Counted from the first letter of the stretch, positions 36,355 to 44,587 are shown. The stretch: DNA of 50,854 nt from Candidatus Prevotella equi (GCA_018065145.1 JAGHTW010000026.1:1-50854); one strand, 5' to 3'. Made by a program: numbers and translations. Notes: generated by a model from the sequence alone, not told the origin.

Positions 36355-36768
36355 TTACTGAGCGCTTTGGTTGTTGATTAATTCTGTCAGTCTTTTTATT
36401 TCTGCATCCTTTGTTGCAAGGAGCTGGTTAGCCATCTTGATAGTTTCTTCCTTGGATGCAATGAGGAGTTTCTTGCCGTCTATATCCTTCCTTAGCCGGG
36501 CGTTCTCATAGGCAAGATCATTGTTTATTGATGCCCCTTCCCCGTTGGGAACTATTGAAAAATTAGGATGCTCACGCAGACTGTCAAGGGGAACATGAAA
36601 GAAGTCTGCGATTTTTTCCGCCTGAGCAAACGTTACCCTTTCGAGATTGTCGAAATAGGCTCGTCCGCGCTTGGCGTTTTTCCCGAACACATTGTCGAAA
36701 AACTCGGTGTCGGTCTTGCCAGCAGCTGCAAGTAGTTCGTAAACGACATTTTTGTTAAGCATAAGCAT
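36355..36768 (-). CDS. Prophage repressor-like protein (HTH plus coiled coil)
   Basis: 137 aa from the ATG at 36768 (the ATG at 36762 is equally possible). The open frame goes further upstream but crosses the operator. Residues ~1-70 look like a lambda-repressor-type helix-turn-helix domain (FDNLERVTFAQAEKIADFFHVPLDSLREH). The C-terminal ~45 residues are a charged, heptad-like helix (NARLRKDIDGKKLL...KDAEIKRLTELI) probable for dimerisation. No peptidase domain, so it is not an SOS-cleaved CI of the lambda type. It is divergent from the early genes, which it probably controls. Confidence 0.75.
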   Translation of the reverse strand: MLMLNKNVVYELLAAAGKTDTEFFDNVFGKNAKRGRAYFDNLERVTFAQAEKIADFFHVPLDSLREHPNFSIVPNGEGASINNDLAYENARLRKDIDGKKLLIASKEETIKMANQLLATKDAEIKRLTELINNQSAQ

Positions 36769-36826
36769 AGCTTTTATATTATTAATAATGTGTGATTGTT
36801 TAATTATTGTTAAAATGCGGAATATA

Positions 36827-36889
36827 GCGCAAATAATGCGCAAAATGTTTGTTTTAACGAATTTATTTCGCTAACTTTGCGCAAAGTTA
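36827..36889. promoter_or_regulatory. Prophage operator and divergent promoter region
   Basis: TAACTTTGC-GCAAAGTTA (36872-36889) is a perfect 18-bp palindrome, and each arm is itself a -7 box (TAACTTTG), one per strand. On the plus strand a TTTG at 36848-36851 lies exactly 20 bp before it, giving a full promoter for the gene at 36907. GCGCAAATAATGCGC at 36827-36841 is a second inverted repeat. GCGCAAA occurs three times (36827, 36838, 36879), likely repressor-binding half-sites. Confidence 0.75.
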
Positions 36890-36906
36890 CTAATAATTTG
36901 GAAAAT

Positions 36907-37155
36907 ATGAAAGAAAAATCATTAAAAAAATCTGCGGAAATTGACGTGTATGCCCTTGGGGGCATATACAAGGCTCTCACAAGGAGTGAGAGGGGAAAAT
37001 TGTTGTCTTTTTTGGCACATGAGATCGGCGGCACACATAATTCGTGGCAACAGCGACTTTCCAAATGGGCTGCAGGTCGTCCTTATTTCAGATTGAATCC
37101 TCTCGTTCTCAAAGCCCTTCATGGTATTATGGTGAACGAAAAGTGGAGAAAGTAA
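36907..37155 (+). CDS. Small phage protein, possible Cro-like regulator
   Basis: 82 aa, basic. ATG at 36907 (MKEKSLKKSA) is 17 bp after the palindromic promoter. No motif I can name; GGIYKALTRSERGKLLSFLAHEI could be a helical DNA-binding segment. As the first rightward gene opposite the repressor, it sits where phages usually keep Cro or another early regulator; that role is inference from position only. Confidence 0.6.
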   Translation: MKEKSLKKSAEIDVYALGGIYKALTRSERGKLLSFLAHEIGGTHNSWQQRLSKWAAGRPYFRLNPLVLKALHGIMVNEKWRK

Positions 37156-37187
37156 CAATATTGTTTAATTTAAATTTTTAAGTTGCT

Positions 37188-37748
37188 ATGAAAATTGAAT
37201 TTTACGTAGCTCCTTCAGGCGAGTCTCGCATTGTTGATGAATGCGGAAAAGACAGACCGCTGATGGAGGACAACAAGGCGGTTCTCGCTTTGAGTGATGT
37301 CATCACAAGGTTAATGCCAGAGGCATGGGAAAGATGCCAAGAAGTAACGAACAAGAGAAGAGGACCTATCAAGGGCAACATTTTGCAAGCTTCTGTTGAT
37401 AGGTTCGTCAGATGTAATTTCTCTGCCAGGGACATGATGCCTGACCTTAACAGTGGTTTGCTGGATCTGGAGGAAGTTCCTTGCCATCTAAGAGGTGTAT
37501 GCGAACACGAGGGCGTAATCTGCAAACCGAAGATATCCCCTCTTACGCCTTGCGAAGAGTATTGTGTCGCATTCCTGGCCATTGGTCATTCCAAGGAAGC
37601 TATCGCAAGGAAGAGAAGCGTTTCAGTTTCTGCAGTTAAACATTCCCTACAGAGTGTCCAGAAGAAATTCAACCTCGAAAAGACAATGGATATCGTCAGG
37701 TTCTTCAGGGGACTTCATTTAGAAAGGAGGGTGAGAAATGGTTACTAA
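37188..37748 (+). CDS. LuxR-type HTH phage regulator with cysteine cluster
   Basis: 186 aa. The C-terminal region (about 117-172) is a LuxR/GerE-like helix-turn-helix: LTPCEEYCVAFLAIGHSKEAIA, VSVSAVKHSLQSVQKKFN. Just before it are cysteines 99, 105, 112, 122 and 126 (CHLRGVCEHEGVIC), which could bind a metal or an iron-sulphur cluster. I recall similar Cys patterns in other Bacteroidota phage regulators. No receiver domain at the N-terminus. It overlaps the next gene by 11 bp, in the early operon. Confidence 0.65.
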   Translation: MKIEFYVAPSGESRIVDECGKDRPLMEDNKAVLALSDVITRLMPEAWERCQEVTNKRRGPIKGNILQASVDRFVRCNFSARDMMPDLNSGLLDLEEVPCHLRGVCEHEGVICKPKISPLTPCEEYCVAFLAIGHSKEAIARKRSVSVSAVKHSLQSVQKKFNLEKTMDIVRFFRGLHLERRVRNGY

Positions 37749-38088
37749 TTGGAAATTCGTCAAACTGGCTGAGCAAGCGGCAGAACTTCTTCCATGCAAC
37801 GATATCATACAGTTCTTTGTCGATAGCCAGATAGATGACGAGGACGTGAAGAGAATACTGGAGATGCAAGTCAAAGGAAAGTGGGAGGATATCAAGACAC
37901 TCATAGTTTCGTCCATCATCATCGCACTCATTAAGAGGATCGAAAATAAAAAATGTGTATCTCTTTATCCCCACGATAGCAGTGATGAGATATTCAATGT
38001 GTATGCGTCTGATGATAAGGGTGAGTACCTTTCCGTATCATTCTATCCTAAAAAACACCTCGAAATAAGATACAATTCACTGATATGA
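37738..38088 (+). CDS. Hypothetical phage protein
   Basis: 116 aa, mixed charge, no signal peptide or clear motif. It overlaps the preceding regulator by 11 bp and the following gene by 4 bp, so it is part of one early transcript. One hydrophobic stretch (IVSSIIIALI) may be a buried helix; no firm membrane call. Confidence 0.6.
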   Translation: MVTNWKFVKLAEQAAELLPCNDIIQFFVDSQIDDEDVKRILEMQVKGKWEDIKTLIVSSIIIALIKRIENKKCVSLYPHDSSDEIFNVYASDDKGEYLSVSFYPKKHLEIRYNSLI

Positions 38089-38285
38089 GACATACAATAG
38101 CACAATGGGAGCAGCACAAGCCAAATGGCTGCACATACGATTCAATGAATCGCATCAAGGAGCATTGCCCTACTACTGTTACTGGCAATGCTGAAGGAGT
38201 AAAGCTTCTCTGGAACTCAGACGGTGTTTGCTTCTTCCTCAAAGGAAAAAAGAGAAATCAACAGTTCGACATCAACTGGGAATAA
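38085..38285 (+). CDS. Hypothetical small phage protein
   Basis: 66 aa. Starts in an ATGA overlap with the previous stop codon. It has two Cys and a Trp/Asn-rich C-terminus (KLLWNSDGVCFFLKGKK). No family recognised. Confidence 0.55.
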   Translation: MRHTIAQWEQHKPNGCTYDSMNRIKEHCPTTVTGNAEGVKLLWNSDGVCFFLKGKKRNQQFDINWE

Positions 38286-38308
38286 ATAACAATTTAATCA
38301 TTTAACGT

Positions 38309-38629
38309 ATGAAAATTACAGGCAAAATCAACATCTTGACACCTACAGAGACTGGCATCAGTCAGACATCAGGTAACCCTTGGAAGCGTAAGGAGGCTGT
38401 CCTGGAGTACATCGAGAAGAATGAAAAGGGCGAAGAACGCGCACACACCATCGCATTCTCTACTTTGAATGACAGCATTGTGGAAGAGCTGGAGAAATGT
38501 AGTATCGGTGACACCGTAGAGTTCAACTACGTCACGAAAGCAAACGGACGTGATTTCACTTGCAAGGATGGCACGCAGGGATTTATTCGTAGTACGGAAA
38601 TCCTCTGCACCAGCCTGAAAAAGCTCTGA
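38309..38629 (+). CDS. DUF3127-related protein, possible ssDNA-binding
   Basis: 106 aa. The N-terminal GKI...TGISQTSGNPWKRKEAVLEY strongly resembles the SGVS..GNPWKKREYVLE pattern of DUF3127, an OB-fold-like family found in Bacteroidota and their phages. The fold and placement just ahead of the primase-helicase suggest a role at single-stranded DNA, but the nucleic-acid function is inferred. Confidence 0.65.
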   Translation: MKITGKINILTPTETGISQTSGNPWKRKEAVLEYIEKNEKGEERAHTIAFSTLNDSIVEELEKCSIGDTVEFNYVTKANGRDFTCKDGTQGFIRSTEILCTSLKKL

Positions 38630-38630
38630 T

Positions 38631-38795
38631 ATGAGTCCACGTCAATTCTATGACCTCGTTGTGGAAATGAGAGCAGCGCAGAAACTCTTCAAGGCGCATC
38701 CGTCTTGTGAGCTGCTGCTGCTCTCCTCCACGGCAGAGCAGCTTGTTGACATGGAGATAGAGAGGGTGACCAAGATATTGAATAGCCGAGAATGA
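38631..38795 (+). CDS. Small phage protein
   Basis: 54 aa, too short for common length cut-offs. ATG at 38631 begins one base after the preceding stop codon and the frame ends at TGA 38793-38795. Predicted mostly helical (YDLVVEMRAAQKLFKAHPS...VDMEIERVTKIL). Codon use resembles its neighbours and it fills the gap before the primase gene. Confidence 0.5.
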   Translation: MSPRQFYDLVVEMRAAQKLFKAHPSCELLLLSSTAEQLVDMEIERVTKILNSRE

Positions 38796-38838
38796 TTAAT
38801 TCCCCGTTGGCAAATGGGGGGGGTAAAATCGAAAGTAT

Positions 38839-41800
38839 ATGATTACTAACAAACCTAATTACGATCCTGCAGAACTATACTCTGCCACGGATGGAGGTCT
38901 ATGGATCATCAGGGATTACTGCGAGGTGGCGCGTGAGGCTTGCGAAGGCAAGAACGAGCGTCTGCACTTCTCGTATTCCGACAATGACAGAACGCCATCA
39001 GCACACATCCATCTCAGACGTGGTACCAGATACGGTGATGTGTGGTATATCAAAGACTTCTCTACTGCAGACCGCTCCCTCGATCCTATTGATGTATTCT
39101 GCGAGGCAGAAGGCATATCGCGTAGTGGCAAAGGCTTCTACCAGGCGATGGAAACACTCTACGCACGCTATGGCCTGGATGCAAAGGCACGAGACATCAG
39201 AGAGGACAACAGAGAGATATGGGATGACCCTGTGCCGGCACCTGAAGACAAGAAGGAAGGGCAATGGCTGTATGAAGGTGCCAGGGACTTGACCGCAGAA
39301 GAGATTAAGGTACTGTCTAAGTTCGCCACCAAGGAGATAGTGAACGAACTTGGCTGGAGCGCAATAGAGAAATATGGCGTAGTGAAAGAGGGAAAGATAC
39401 GATGGGTACACTCCACCGAGAACTTCCCTATCTTCATACGCCGCTGTAACGTGTATAAGGATGGACAGAACAAGGGCGCATTCTTTAAGAAGTATGCACC
39501 GTTCTCGTTCAACAAACAGTACCGCTTCCTCACATTTGACAATGACCACCTGAAGACGGATGACTATATCTGCAACATCGAGGAATACAACAACAAGTAC
39601 CAGGAACAACTGGACAAATTCAACAACAAGGAGATTGAGAAGATTCCTGAGTTCCTGACGCAAGGTGTGGTACTATGCTGTGGCGAACGCGATGCTGTCG
39701 CATGTCGCTCGATGGGATGGTGGCCGATATGGCTTAACAGTGAGACGGCAGGGCTTACGGAGCAGAATATTATGCAGATCCGTAAGCGTAACAAGAAATG
39801 TCCTATATACTACATTCCTGACCTCGATGCTACTGGACAGCAAGTGATGAAGAAAATTGCACGTGAGCATCCTGATATATGGGTGGTGGAACTGCCACAG
39901 GCATTGCGTGAGAAAAGGGATAACAGAGGTAAGCAGATGAAGGATCTGCGTGACTGGGTGGAGAGCACACCCAATATGAGCAGCTATCACTTCGATAATC
40001 TCATGATGACAGCCCACCGCGCACAGTTCTGGGACAGGAAGGAAATGAAGTCCGGCACCATACGAATAGACATCGATACCGACTGTCTGCACTTCTTCCT
40101 GCGTGTCAACGGCATCCAGACAATCAAGGATGACGATGTGCAGACGGTGGAGTTCGGACGTACCATCAACGAGTACGTCATTCAGGAAATGTCTATCAAG
40201 GAGGTGAATGACTTCGTTCTCTCATGGGCTCGTGACGCTCTCCTTCCTCGTGAGGTAAAGAATGCCCTCACTGACGGTACCAAGCTCGACGAGGCAAAGC
40301 TGATGAAGATGGAGGCAACATCATTCGACTTCACAGCACATGACAACCATAGGCAACTATTCTACTTCAAGGACTGCGTGGTGGAGGTAACGGACAAGGG
40401 CGTGAACATACACAGTGCTCGAGAGGCTGCAGCATGGCAGAACCGTGTCTGGAAGAAGGTAATGCGAGACCGTTCCTTCAGGTTCGTCACCCACATGGAG
40501 AGGAACGTACCGCTGACGGACAGATACGGAAGGCCACGTAGGGATAAGGACAACAAGCCTATCCTCGGCGACTTCAGAAAGAGAACGAAACTGTTTCATT
40601 ACACAAGAACATACGATGAAAAACAGCATGGGTATGTCCTGGACATAGACATCAACCCTGAAGCATACAAGTCTAAGGCGTTCTGTATCCAGTGCGCCAC
40701 ATCACACATTTATTGGCAGGATGAAGAGACGGCACTGCTCGGCGAGGGAAAGACCAGGGAGCAGATAAAGGAGTACTGGAAAGAGAACTGGTGTAAGCTC
40801 GACTCCCCGTACCTCACTCCAGATAAGATATACGAGCAGAAGGCTTCGCTGATATCCAAACTCTTCATCATCGGCTACTACGGATGGGATTACAAGTCAC
40901 CTTCAGAACCGTGGGCGGCATACGTTATGGATGACTATGACGGAGAAGGCTCCAATGGCGGTTCGGGAAAGTCCATCATCTTCAAGTATATCCAACAGTA
41001 CAAAGATACCTACCCAATTCAGGGTAGAAAGAAGGATGAAGTGCAGAGCAAGCATATCTTCGCTCCTGTCACCACAAGAACAAGGGTGATACTCTTCGAT
41101 GACTTCATGTTTAACTTCTCAGACTGGTATCCAGATATTACTGGAGACATGAAGATTGAGAGAAAGGGCATTGACCCCTTCTACATCGAGTTTGAACGCT
41201 CACCAAAACTGGCGTTCTCGACAAACAAGGTGGAGAAGAACCTGCAAGGATCCTCTCTGCGTCGTATGATACGCACTACATGCGCTTCTTTCTTTCATGG
41301 TGAGACGGAGACGTTCCCAGAGGCTTGCAGCCCTGTGGACTTCACCGGTCACTCTCTTTGGAACTCTGACTATTCCGATGAGGAATGGCATTACGATGAC
41401 AACATCTTCATAGAATGTGTTGAGGAAGCTATCCCATTCATCAAGCAAAGCATCAAGATTGAGCCGCCGATGGGACGTGTGGAACTGCGCCAGCTGCGTA
41501 AGATGATCGGAAAGGCTTCCATTGACTTCTTCGATGACTATTTCAGACCAGGCGAGACATCACATGCCAACAAGTTCATCAGTCGCGAGGATTTCATCAG
41601 CGACTATCAGAGAGGCATGTCCGGAAAGTCGGAATATCTGTCTGCAACGGAGATCCTGGAACGCTGCGCCATGTGGTCGCATTATCGCTCATGGGTGCTC
41701 GGCTATTGTCCTAAGGGCGTTATCGGATGGACGAACGATCTGAAGGGCAAGTACCGCAGCTCTCGTATAGTGCAACGTGGCAACGGTGTGTCTATCGAGG

Positions 41801-41946
41801 GCATATATATCGCCACCATTGACAACCAGGATCCCAACCTTCAGTATCTGAAGGATGGTAACGAGGAATGCCAACGTGAAGAGGAACAAATTAAGGCGGC
41901 CGTCGCAGAACTGAGCAAGCCGGAATATAGAGAACTACCGTTATAA
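38839..41946 (+). CDS. Phage primase-helicase (Toprim plus SF3-like ATPase)
   Basis: 1035 aa. The first half contains a Toprim-like nucleotidyl centre: GERDAV at 282-287 in the CCGERDAVACRSMGWW segment, then YIPDLDATGQQ with the second acidic pair. The second half has an SF3/AAA-type helicase: Walker A GGSGKS at 707-712, Walker B VILFDDF (Asp754/755), and a sensor-like PKLAFSTNK. It most likely primes and unwinds phage DNA at an origin. Early-gene operon; a repeat-rich gap lies 0.7 kb downstream. It could equally be described as a large phage DNA replication protein; domain borders are approximate. Confidence 0.85.
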   Translation: MITNKPNYDPAELYSATDGGLWIIRDYCEVAREACEGKNERLHFSYSDNDRTPSAHIHLRRGTRYGDVWYIKDFSTADRSLDPIDVFCEAEGISRSGKGFYQAMETLYARYGLDAKARDIREDNREIWDDPVPAPEDKKEGQWLYEGARDLTAEEIKVLSKFATKEIVNELGWSAIEKYGVVKEGKIRWVHSTENFPIFIRRCNVYKDGQNKGAFFKKYAPFSFNKQYRFLTFDNDHLKTDDYICNIEEYNNKYQEQLDKFNNKEIEKIPEFLTQGVVLCCGERDAVACRSMGWWPIWLNSETAGLTEQNIMQIRKRNKKCPIYYIPDLDATGQQVMKKIAREHPDIWVVELPQALREKRDNRGKQMKDLRDWVESTPNMSSYHFDNLMMTAHRAQFWDRKEMKSGTIRIDIDTDCLHFFLRVNGIQTIKDDDVQTVEFGRTINEYVIQEMSIKEVNDFVLSWARDALLPREVKNALTDGTKLDEAKLMKMEATSFDFTAHDNHRQLFYFKDCVVEVTDKGVNIHSAREAAAWQNRVWKKVMRDRSFRFVTHMERNVPLTDRYGRPRRDKDNKPILGDFRKRTKLFHYTRTYDEKQHGYVLDIDINPEAYKSKAFCIQCATSHIYWQDEETALLGEGKTREQIKEYWKENWCKLDSPYLTPDKIYEQKASLISKLFIIGYYGWDYKSPSEPWAAYVMDDYDGEGSNGGSGKSIIFKYIQQYKDTYPIQGRKKDEVQSKHIFAPVTTRTRVILFDDFMFNFSDWYPDITGDMKIERKGIDPFYIEFERSPKLAFSTNKVEKNLQGSSLRRMIRTTCASFFHGETETFPEACSPVDFTGHSLWNSDYSDEEWHYDDNIFIECVEEAIPFIKQSIKIEPPMGRVELRQLRKMIGKASIDFFDDYFRPGETSHANKFISREDFISDYQRGMSGKSEYLSATEILERCAMWSHYRSWVLGYCPKGVIGWTNDLKGKYRSSRIVQRGNGVSIEGIYIATIDNQDPNLQYLKDGNEECQREEEQIKAAVAELSKPEYRELPL

Positions 41947-41977
41947 ATAGACTTCAACATCACACAGTGAAAAAAAT

Positions 41978-42172
41978 ATGAGACGTGATTTCAATGCAAG
42001 GGTAATAACCACGATTACAAGCAAGCATCCTGATAAGAAGAACGCTGCCATAGCTGCACGTTACATGCAAAAGAGATTCAAGAACGGAAAGGTGCACGTT
42101 CGCCGTAATAGAGTAATAACTAAATTCTGGGGATTACCGAAACCAAGTATGATATTCTCCGATAATATATAA
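41978..42172 (+). CDS. Small basic phage protein
   Basis: 64 aa, rich in Arg and Lys (KRFKNGKVHVRRNRVITKF). No family recognised. Lies between primase and the next gene, with 2 bp to the latter. Confidence 0.5.
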   Translation: MRRDFNARVITTITSKHPDKKNAAIAARYMQKRFKNGKVHVRRNRVITKFWGLPKPSMIFSDNI

Positions 42173-42174
42173 TC

Positions 42175-42618
42175 ATGGACAAACTGAACAGAATAACCAA
42201 CCTCATTGACTTCGAGGAAGAGCATGAGGATGACGTAGTGTTCTACCGCAAGGAATACTGCAACTGTGGCGACGATAGCCACGTAGAACCATCATACGGC
42301 TACTTCCTCGAGTCGGAAGCAGTAGAAGATAACGAATTCCAGGAAGTAACAACAGTCTACACCCTATATATAGGTTACGACAAGCATTCAGACCAATATC
42401 ACTTCGATGAGTCTGAAGATGTTCTCACCGAAGATGAAGTGGCAAGGCTGATGGGCGACTTACGTGAAAGAGACCATACCCTGCAATTTGCCAGACGCAC
42501 AGGCATAGGTTCTTCCCTCTATCGCTTATCTTCTACCGAGTTCTACGATGTCTTAGCGCAGATAAACAACATAGAGATAGCCCAGCACCTTATAAATCAA
42601 CTATACGGCAGACTATAA
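42175..42618 (+). CDS. Hypothetical acidic phage protein
   Basis: 147 aa, strongly acidic. N-terminal part has a C-N-C-G motif (YCNCGDD) and the C-terminal half looks helical (VARLMGDLRERDH, IEIAQHLINQLYGRL). Unknown function. Last gene of the early block, followed by a terminator. Confidence 0.6.
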   Translation: MDKLNRITNLIDFEEEHEDDVVFYRKEYCNCGDDSHVEPSYGYFLESEAVEDNEFQEVTTVYTLYIGYDKHSDQYHFDESEDVLTEDEVARLMGDLRERDHTLQFARRTGIGSSLYRLSSTEFYDVLAQINNIEIAQHLINQLYGRL

Positions 42619-42677
42619 CCTCTATTTATCATAATTCTCTTCGCGAGGCTACCAACAGAACCACATATATACATGTC

Positions 42678-42726
42678 GCCGGACAGCGCCATACCTTCTA
42701 TACAGGTTGCGCTGCCCGGCATTTTT
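42678..42726 (+). terminator. Terminator of the early phage operon
   Basis: GCCGGACAGCGC (42678-42689) and GCGCTGCCCGGC (42709-42720) pair over 12 positions with one mismatch, then ATTTTTT. 60 bp beyond the stop codon at 42618. Confidence 0.85.
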
Positions 42727-42784
42727 TATGCCCTGACGCTTCCTTGCCGTTCCCTTCCTTTCCCTTCCCTTTCAAAATATGAAA

Positions 42785-43075
42785 TTTATCTGTATATCTG
42801 TATCGACAAAGGGGAATGGCGGTGCAATATGTTGTATATTAGTGTATTACATACACTTTTTTTTGATACAGATTATGATACAGATTAAAAGTATATCTGT
42901 ATAAAATAAGGGGGGCAAGGCGATTTTTCGTGCATACAGGGACACAGATATACAGATGGCTCTTGGCAATTTTGTTGATTTTTGGCTCTTCTGTATGTTG
43001 TAATGTACTGATATTCAGTTGATACACACGAATACACGCATTTTTACACAGTGATACACGCATACACGGATTTTG
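42785..43075. repeat. Iteron-like cluster (ATACAGAT and ATACACG words)
   Basis: GATACAGATTAT and GATACAGATTAA are adjacent direct copies; ATCTGTAT repeats on both strands nearby; further right, ATACACG recurs four times (near 43020-43070). The composition is A/T-rich. Clusters like this are common at phage origins and operator sites. Confidence 0.6.
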
Positions 43076-43155
43076 AACGACGGAAACGTAACGGAGAGAG
43101 AATACATATTAAGGCTACGCTACGCTATATCGCTATTCGCGATGGGAACAGTCAC

Positions 43156-43206
43156 CGCTGACGCTCGTCTCGCTGGCGCTCAGTCAGAGGGGCAACGCTG
43201 GCGCTC
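43156..43206 (+). repeat. Three copies of an 11-bp CGCTGRCGCTC word
   Basis: CGCTGACGCTC at 43156-43166, CGCTGGCGCTC at 43171-43181 and 43196-43206, that is 15 and 25 bp apart. They directly precede the long hairpin. Confidence 0.6.
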
Positions 43207-43207
43207 T

Positions 43208-43295
43208 ATCGCAATCGGCGAAGAACCTCCCATGCTTCCCTTCCCAATGCGCAACCCGTAGCCTGGGGATGCATGGGAGGTTCTTCTATTGCGAT
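43208..43295. repeat. Long inverted repeat / hairpin
   Basis: GAAGAACCTCCCATGC (43220-43235) and its exact complement (43271-43286) form a 16-bp stem around a 35-nt loop. Outside it ATCGCAAT (43208-43215) pairs with ATTGCGAT (43288-43295), extending the stem with a small internal loop. No T-run follows, so a terminator is unlikely. Confidence 0.85.
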
Positions 43296-43454
43296 GTCCT
43301 CACGGGGTGTCACTACAACTGCGTTGGGCTTCACTGGTACTATTCTTTGCCGAAAGAAAGATACCAAAGAACGGTTTACCGAAATTGTTTCGGTGTACTC
43401 TCTTATTTTTGCATTTTACACCTTATTTATATAGGAAATATGCGGATTTTTTTG

Positions 43455-43462
43455 TAATTTTG
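43455..43462 (+). promoter_or_regulatory. -7 box for the late-region small gene
   Basis: TAATTTTG, 18 bp before the ATG at 43481. The -33 side is weak. Confidence 0.5.
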
Positions 43463-43480
43463 CATCAAATATTCCTGCCT

Positions 43481-43981
43481 ATGAAAGAGTTCTACTTATA
43501 TCTAAGCTTCAAGCCATACGTACAGCAGTGGCTTGTATCTACATTCGGAGATCCTGTGCGCTTCCCTCACCATTCAAAAGAGAATGCCGAGATAAGACGT
43601 CAGGCATGTCCGCTTCCTGATGGCTGCATACCGCAGACCAGGAAAGAAGGTGATGTGGCTATCGTCATACCATCCTCATCAATGAGGAAGGCTGACACGT
43701 ATAATTACTTCACGGCATCTGCTCAGGAGGCTCTGAAGGATATGATCGGCAATCTCTTCGACTGCGACATGAAGACGGATATCCTACAGTCGGTGGAGAA
43801 TGGTGTAGGCATAAAGTGTGCGGTCCGCTCATACATGCAGCGCCACCATATCAGCATCGACCATGAAGAGACTCTGAAGCAGCGCATCAACCGTATGGTG
43901 ATGGCATACCGTAAGAATAATGTTGAAATAGGCAACAATTTCAACAAAAAAATGAACCACAAAAGGCAGAAAAATACGTAA
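43481..43981 (+). CDS. Hypothetical phage protein
   Basis: 166 aa from ATG 43481 (MKEFYLYLSF), chosen over an upstream in-frame start because it sits right behind a -7 box and the upstream part is not conserved-looking. The C-terminus is Lys/Asn-rich. It stands alone between two repeat regions. No recognised domain; a regulator of late genes is conceivable from its isolated position, but there is no sequence support. Confidence 0.6.
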   Translation: MKEFYLYLSFKPYVQQWLVSTFGDPVRFPHHSKENAEIRRQACPLPDGCIPQTRKEGDVAIVIPSSSMRKADTYNYFTASAQEALKDMIGNLFDCDMKTDILQSVENGVGIKCAVRSYMQRHHISIDHEETLKQRINRMVMAYRKNNVEIGNNFNKKMNHKRQKNT

Positions 43982-44056
43982 TGCGTATTTTCCCGTCATT
44001 TTCCGTACTTGGCGTACTTTGCCGTACTTTAGCGTATTTACCCGTATTTTTTCGTA
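43971..44056. repeat. Helically phased CGTA repeat array
   Basis: CGTA (one CGTC) occurs at 43977, 43984, 43994, 44004, 44013, 44023, 44033, 44043 and 44053, almost exactly every 10 bp, in the context CCGTACTTTG. The left edge also forms an inverted repeat AAAATACG-TAATG-CGTATTTT (43971-43991) over the stop codon of the preceding gene. Confidence 0.85.
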
Positions 44057-44072
44057 ATATTAACAATTCACG

Positions 44073-44498
44073 ATGGAAAATGTATATAGCGTAGTGAAGA
44101 TCTCTGTGGGAGAAGCAAGGCACACACAGTGCATAGAGAGTAATGGATGGGCGTTCATGCGCTCGTATATGTGGACACCGCTGGACATCAAGGTGCCGGC
44201 AGAACTGAAACTGTCCGAGAACATCAAGGAAGGCGAACGTCTATATAAGAGCACACTGACATTCACCACCTCTACGGATATAAAGACGAAGAGTAAGTGG
44301 ATCGTGTTCAAAGTGGAGCTGGCAGACGGAACCAAGTTCTGCTTCGGAAACAGCCGTAAGCCATTTCCGTTGACAACAAGGCAGAGAACACTGGGGGCTG
44401 TGACAGGTTCCCAGATGTATAAGTACACATCGGTACTGGAGTGCACCAGACCTCTGCCGATAATCAATCACACCAAACGGCTTAACGCATCTTTGTGA
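44073..44498 (+). CDS. Hypothetical phage protein
   Basis: 141 aa. Begins 17 bp after the CGTA array. Beta-rich looking sequence, KWIVFKVELADGTKFCFGN and KPFPLTTRQRTLGAVTG; no family recognised. Followed by a terminator. Confidence 0.6.
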   Translation: MENVYSVVKISVGEARHTQCIESNGWAFMRSYMWTPLDIKVPAELKLSENIKEGERLYKSTLTFTTSTDIKTKSKWIVFKVELADGTKFCFGNSRKPFPLTTRQRTLGAVTGSQMYKYTSVLECTRPLPIINHTKRLNASL

Positions 44499-44519
44499 TG
44501 CATAAGTATAGCTTTTTGA

Positions 44520-44550
44520 GGAGCAACGCTGTGAAGCGCTGCTCCTTTCT
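44520..44550 (+). terminator. Terminator upstream of the phage structural genes
   Basis: GGAGCAACGCT (44520-44530) pairs with AGCGCTGCTCC (44535-44545) over 11 positions with one mismatch, followed by TTTCTTGTT. It insulates the structural operon from upstream reading. Confidence 0.8.
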
Positions 44551-44587
44551 TGTTATTATGGTATTTTCGTGAAGCAATCCCAGTTCG

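Larger units (their letters stand above)
42727..43480. other. Gene-poor repeat region between early and late genes
   Basis: About 750 bp without a defensible gene. From left to right: an iteron-like cluster of ATACAGAT/ATCTGTAT and ATACACG words (42785-43075), a GC-richer block with three CGCTGRCGCTC copies (43156-43206), a long hairpin (43208-43295), a short CCGAAA-TTG-TTTCGG hairpin (43379-43393), and a -7 box (43455). Short frames of about 62 aa across the hairpin are probably chance. Confidence 0.6.

Noticed and set aside
38998..39663. 221-aa minus-strand open frame
   Set aside because: Antisense shadow of the well-supported primase-helicase gene.
43073..43457. Two 62-aa open frames across the long hairpin
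   Set aside because: Their coding would be dictated by the inverted repeat; no motifs and no promoter in register.
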